Assembly: GCA_020638975.1 (NCBI GenBank)
Contig: JACKHN010000015.1
Coordinates: forward strand, 1-64,000
Direction: 5' to 3'
Source of the DNA: Planctomycetaceae bacterium
GTDB taxonomy: Bacteria; Planctomycetota; Planctomycetia; Pirellulales; Pirellulaceae
Length of the DNA: 64,000 nucleotides
Shown here: in pieces, positions 61,593-64,000 of the stretch
Layout: every line of letters starts with the position of its first letter
Numbering within the stretch: position 1 is the first letter of the stretch
Made by a program: the position numbers and the translations under genes
Notes under the pieces: generated by a model
Databases searched by the model: none
The model's input: the letters and a program-made list of their open reading frames with translations, nothing else
Told to the model about the DNA's origin: nothing

Positions 61593-63236
61593 TCAGTACC
61601 ACTGATACACATACTCATCGAACGCTTTCAGAGCTGCCTTGCGTTTCGTGATGTCCCCATAACTTGCCCAAGCCTTTCGATCGGCTCGCAATTTGCGCAG
61701 CACCCAGGCGTCGGACAATTGATACGACGTCCAGCCTTCCTGTTGCCGGAGAGCAGCTCTGGCTTCGGCCAAGTGCTCGCGTTCTGATAGCATCGCTGCG
61801 ATACCTTCGCGTATGACGTCGTCCGAGGATTGCATCAACGGCAGCAGCAAGACGACGCCTTCCGAACTAATCGGATGCACGCTGCACTGCACGCTTGGCG
61901 CGAGATCGCCGGCGAGGATTCGGCGCACGTTGTAGCCGACAACAATCGTATCGAGAGGCGTTAACGCGAAGAAATAAATCGCGATCGAAAGCGTCCATAG
62001 TTGACGGCGAATCAACCAGACAAAACTGTGGTTCTGCGCGATCTTGACCAGCACAACAATGAATCCAACTAGTACTGCCGTGATGCCGAAAAGACCCACG
62101 ATCCGCATGCGAGTCATGCCATTGAAGCCGACGTAGATGAACAAGCGATTGTAAACAGCGATTGCCAGCAAGAAGTTTTCCAGCGACCAGGCCCAGGCCA
62201 ACATGCGCAGTTGTGGCAACCGAGGGTCGAACAGCACGGAACCTCGAAAGACGAGAGACAGGATGACGGTTGCCAAGGCCAACGCCACCGTCAACCACGC
62301 TGCGCCTTCGTGCGCGTAACCTGAATAGTGAAAGCCCTCGGGAAACTCTCGGAACCACAGCGTCACAAACTCGAAAACCAGATACACGGCGAATAAGCCA
62401 ATTACCATCACGAGTGTGTTGCGAAATGGCGAATAGAGTGCGGCGCGTTCGCTGACAGCCTTGGCGATAACAAAGCCATCGTCGGCTTGTTCGTTACCTG
62501 ACGTTTGAATGACCGGTCGAATCAAGCCGATTGCGACCCACGCCACGATGCCCCAAAACATCATCTCGACAGGAGTCGGAAACCGATCGAACAGCCAATC
62601 GCGAAGATTGTTAACAAACCAATCGACGCCCTCGCCGAAGGCGGTCGCCAAGTCAGGGTTCGCCAAGATAAAGATGCTTCCAAAGATCAAGAAGGTAATG
62701 GCAGGCAGTGCGATGTTCAGCCACCCACCTCGCGGCAGATGTGGCGAAAGACGCGCTGCCCAACGCCAGTATTGAACAAGTCCAAGATATCCTGCTTGGA
62801 TGGTTTGAGACGCATAGACGATTAACTCCAGCACGAAGGGTGGATGCCCCAGGGCGCTCATCGCGGTCGCAACCGTCAGGGCGAACCCAAAGAACACGAG
62901 CAGCGACGATCCGCACCACAGCAGTTTCACCGCGAGGAGGAGCAGCATCGCTCCGCTGACGAGCACGCTGAGCGATTGACGCCACGACTTCATACCGGCA
63001 AGCAAAAACGCTGGTGCCAGCAGGAAGAACAATGCACAGCCCGTGTAGCCGTGGCCACGATACAGCGTGATATCAGCAAGCAGCACGATGCTCCCGACGG
63101 CGACCAGTTCGTGCCAAGTGACTGAAGGCTGCTCGATGGCCGAGGCGGATCGAACTGCTTCCTGACGCAATGGCGGCACAGAGGTCGCTGCCATCTCGGC
63201 ATTGCGATGTTCGATCGGGTCTAGTTCGCTATCCAT
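61593..63236 (-). CDS. DUF4173 domain membrane protein
   Basis: A 547-residue membrane protein with about thirteen hydrophobic segments. It matches the DUF4173 type by the segment EGFHYSGYAHEGAAWLTVALALAT (shortened here) and ENFLLAIAVYNRLFIYVG, with a C-terminal soluble helical part (about residues 440-547) containing Glu, Arg, Trp. The family is uncharacterised and occurs beside sensor or regulatory genes elsewhere, not here. Start: an in-frame TTG at 63242 is followed two codons later by ATG at 63236 with AAGG upstream. Confidence 0.8.
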   Translation of the reverse strand: MDSELDPIEHRNAEMAATSVPPLRQEAVRSASAIEQPSVTWHELVAVGSIVLLADITLYRGHGYTGCALFFLLAPAFLLAGMKSWRQSLSVLVSGAMLLLLAVKLLWCGSSLLVFFGFALTVATAMSALGHPPFVLELIVYASQTIQAGYLGLVQYWRWAARLSPHLPRGGWLNIALPAITFLIFGSIFILANPDLATAFGEGVDWFVNNLRDWLFDRFPTPVEMMFWGIVAWVAIGLIRPVIQTSGNEQADDGFVIAKAVSERAALYSPFRNTLVMVIGLFAVYLVFEFVTLWFREFPEGFHYSGYAHEGAAWLTVALALATVILSLVFRGSVLFDPRLPQLRMLAWAWSLENFLLAIAVYNRLFIYVGFNGMTRMRIVGLFGITAVLVGFIVVLVKIAQNHSFVWLIRRQLWTLSIAIYFFALTPLDTIVVGYNVRRILAGDLAPSVQCSVHPISSEGVVLLLPLMQSSDDVIREGIAAMLSEREHLAEARAALRQQEGWTSYQLSDAWVLRKLRADRKAWASYGDITKRKAALKAFDEYVYQWY

Positions 63237-63324
63237 TCGCAACCGGCCTTCTTTTGATAGGAAGTGTCGAACGACACCGCATTAATGTTTTGCAGCGCTC
63301 GGGCGTTTGTCAACCTCGCTCGCA

Positions 63325-64000
63325 TCATGCGCCGCGACGATCGTTTGAATTGTCCACCGCATCCGACTGGTTGCCCAATTCCTTATGAAGTTGCGTCAGT
63401 CGTCGCTGCTGTTTGTCGCTGAGCGGACGCACACTCGCTTCTCGTGTGATTCTTTGAATCTCGAGACGTGTTTCATGGATTTGCTGATACATTTGCATAC
63501 AGATGCTCGCATCTTCTATTCTTCCTCGTCTTCGATATGCGGCGGAGAGTTTGTAGTGTGTGATTTCGTCGTATGGAAGTGCGCGAGCCACATGTTCGAT
63601 GTCTGCCACCGCGCTTTCAACTTCGCCCAAATCCATCAAAATCGTGCCGCGTAGCCGGAGAGCCAATGGCTCGTCGCCCAAATTCGCAAAGGCGCGATTA
63701 AGACTTTCCAGCGTCTGTCGTGGATACCCTTCGTAGCAGGCTTGGGCGATTTCCGGTCCCCACTGCAGATATTGAACGATATACAAGTCGGAAAATCCAT
63801 CGCGGTCGATATCCGCAAACGCCGCGGAGGTGTTCCAACCAGGTACCGACAAGCCGGCGTCCTGTGTGACATCCTCGAAACGACCGCCTCCTAGATTGTG
63901 GTACAAGTGGCAACTACCGTAGCAACAGACTAATAGGTCGGGCGAACCGTCACTGTCAAAATCATCGACCGCGCAGCCGTGCGAAATTCGCCTGCGTGAT
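63325..64000 (-). CDS. Partial ASPIC/UnbV (FG-GAP) protein with TPR-like C-terminus
   Basis: Runs off the right edge of the window, so the start is missing; at least 224 residues. The visible part begins with FG-GAP propeller repeats (HGCAVDDFDSDGSPDLLVCC, YHNLGGGRFEDVTQDAGL, ADIDRDGFSDLYIVQYLQW, metal-type DxDxDG loops). Unlike usual UnbV proteins, the propeller stops after LQWGPEIAQACYEG and passes directly into a helical region of TPR-like hairpins (LRGTILMDLGEVESAVAD, HYKLSAAYRRRGRIEDAS). This suggests an internal deletion in an ancestral propeller. Secreted location is inferred from homologues. Confidence 0.75.
   Translation of the reverse strand, partial: SRRRISHGCAVDDFDSDGSPDLLVCCYGSCHLYHNLGGGRFEDVTQDAGLSVPGWNTSAAFADIDRDGFSDLYIVQYLQWGPEIAQACYEGYPRQTLESLNRAFANLGDEPLALRLRGTILMDLGEVESAVADIEHVARALPYDEITHYKLSAAYRRRGRIEDASICMQMYQQIHETRLEIQRITREASVRPLSDKQQRRLTQLHKELGNQSDAVDNSNDRRGA

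Overview
The window looks like chromosomal DNA from a planctomycete, most likely of the Pirellulales type. The evidence is the protein content: three c-type cytochrome proteins of the PVC 'membrane-bound dehydrogenase' type with HEAT repeats, a DUF1080 (3-keto-disaccharide hydrolase) protein, a BBP7 outer-membrane protein, a TIGR03067 protein, Tat-exported Gfo/Idh and beta-helix proteins, a PQQ-repeat protein and an ASPIC/UnbV protein. Many different short palindromic repeats lie between the genes. No rRNA, CRISPR array, prophage or plasmid backbone was seen. The functional calls come from reading motifs, not from searches.

Layout. 1-8.9 kb: tRNA-Asn; a three-gene exporter set (cyclic-peptide-type ABC exporter, MacA-like adaptor, MacB-like ABC permease); a fatty acid desaturase; an AlkD-type protein; a DUF502 membrane protein. 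9-19.3 kb: a secreted hypothetical, a cyclophilin lipoprotein, a three-gene ABC-2 transporter set, a Gfo/Idh plus SMP-30 sugar-oxidation pair, and a membrane protein with a WD40-like propeller. 19.8-27.3 kb: an isochorismatase-family hydrolase, hisD-hisC-hisB, a rhomboid protease, and a leftward lipoprotein/small protein/xerC set. 27.4-38.3 kb: DUF1080 next to a giant ThuA-dehydrogenase-HEAT-cytochrome protein, two small membrane proteins, a broken signal peptidase I, a beta-helix protein and a HerA-like ATPase. 38.4-47.3 kb: a membrane-anchored methyltransferase, BBP7, an amidohydrolase, a second dehydrogenase-cytochrome protein and an IS4-type insertion sequence. 47.3-64 kb: a methyltransferase, a TVP38/GdhA/FAD-disulfide-reductase operon, a PQQ propeller, an SDR, phosphofructokinase, a short cytochrome protein carrying a repeat in its reading frame, an aldo/keto reductase, small proteins, a TRIC channel, a cold-shock protein, a GH62-type arabinofuranosidase, a DUF4173 membrane protein and a truncated UnbV/TPR protein.

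How the genes may work together. Several sets point to periplasmic oxidation of sugars and glycosides: ThuA-dehydrogenase-cytochrome with DUF1080, Gfo/Idh with SMP-30, PQQ propeller, GH62 and AKR. Central metabolism is represented by his genes, gdhA and pfk.

The most unusual observation is a 99-bp miniature element present four times. All four copies are exactly 99 bp, and all are open in the same frame. One has an exact 9-bp target duplication. Another lies inside a cytochrome gene with a near-perfect 9-bp duplication, so the 108-bp insertion is in frame and splits the signal peptide region. Other points of note are an IS whose ends carry a 36-bp REP palindrome in two halves, a nonsense-mutated signal peptidase, and the cyclic-peptide exporter set with no visible peptide synthetase.
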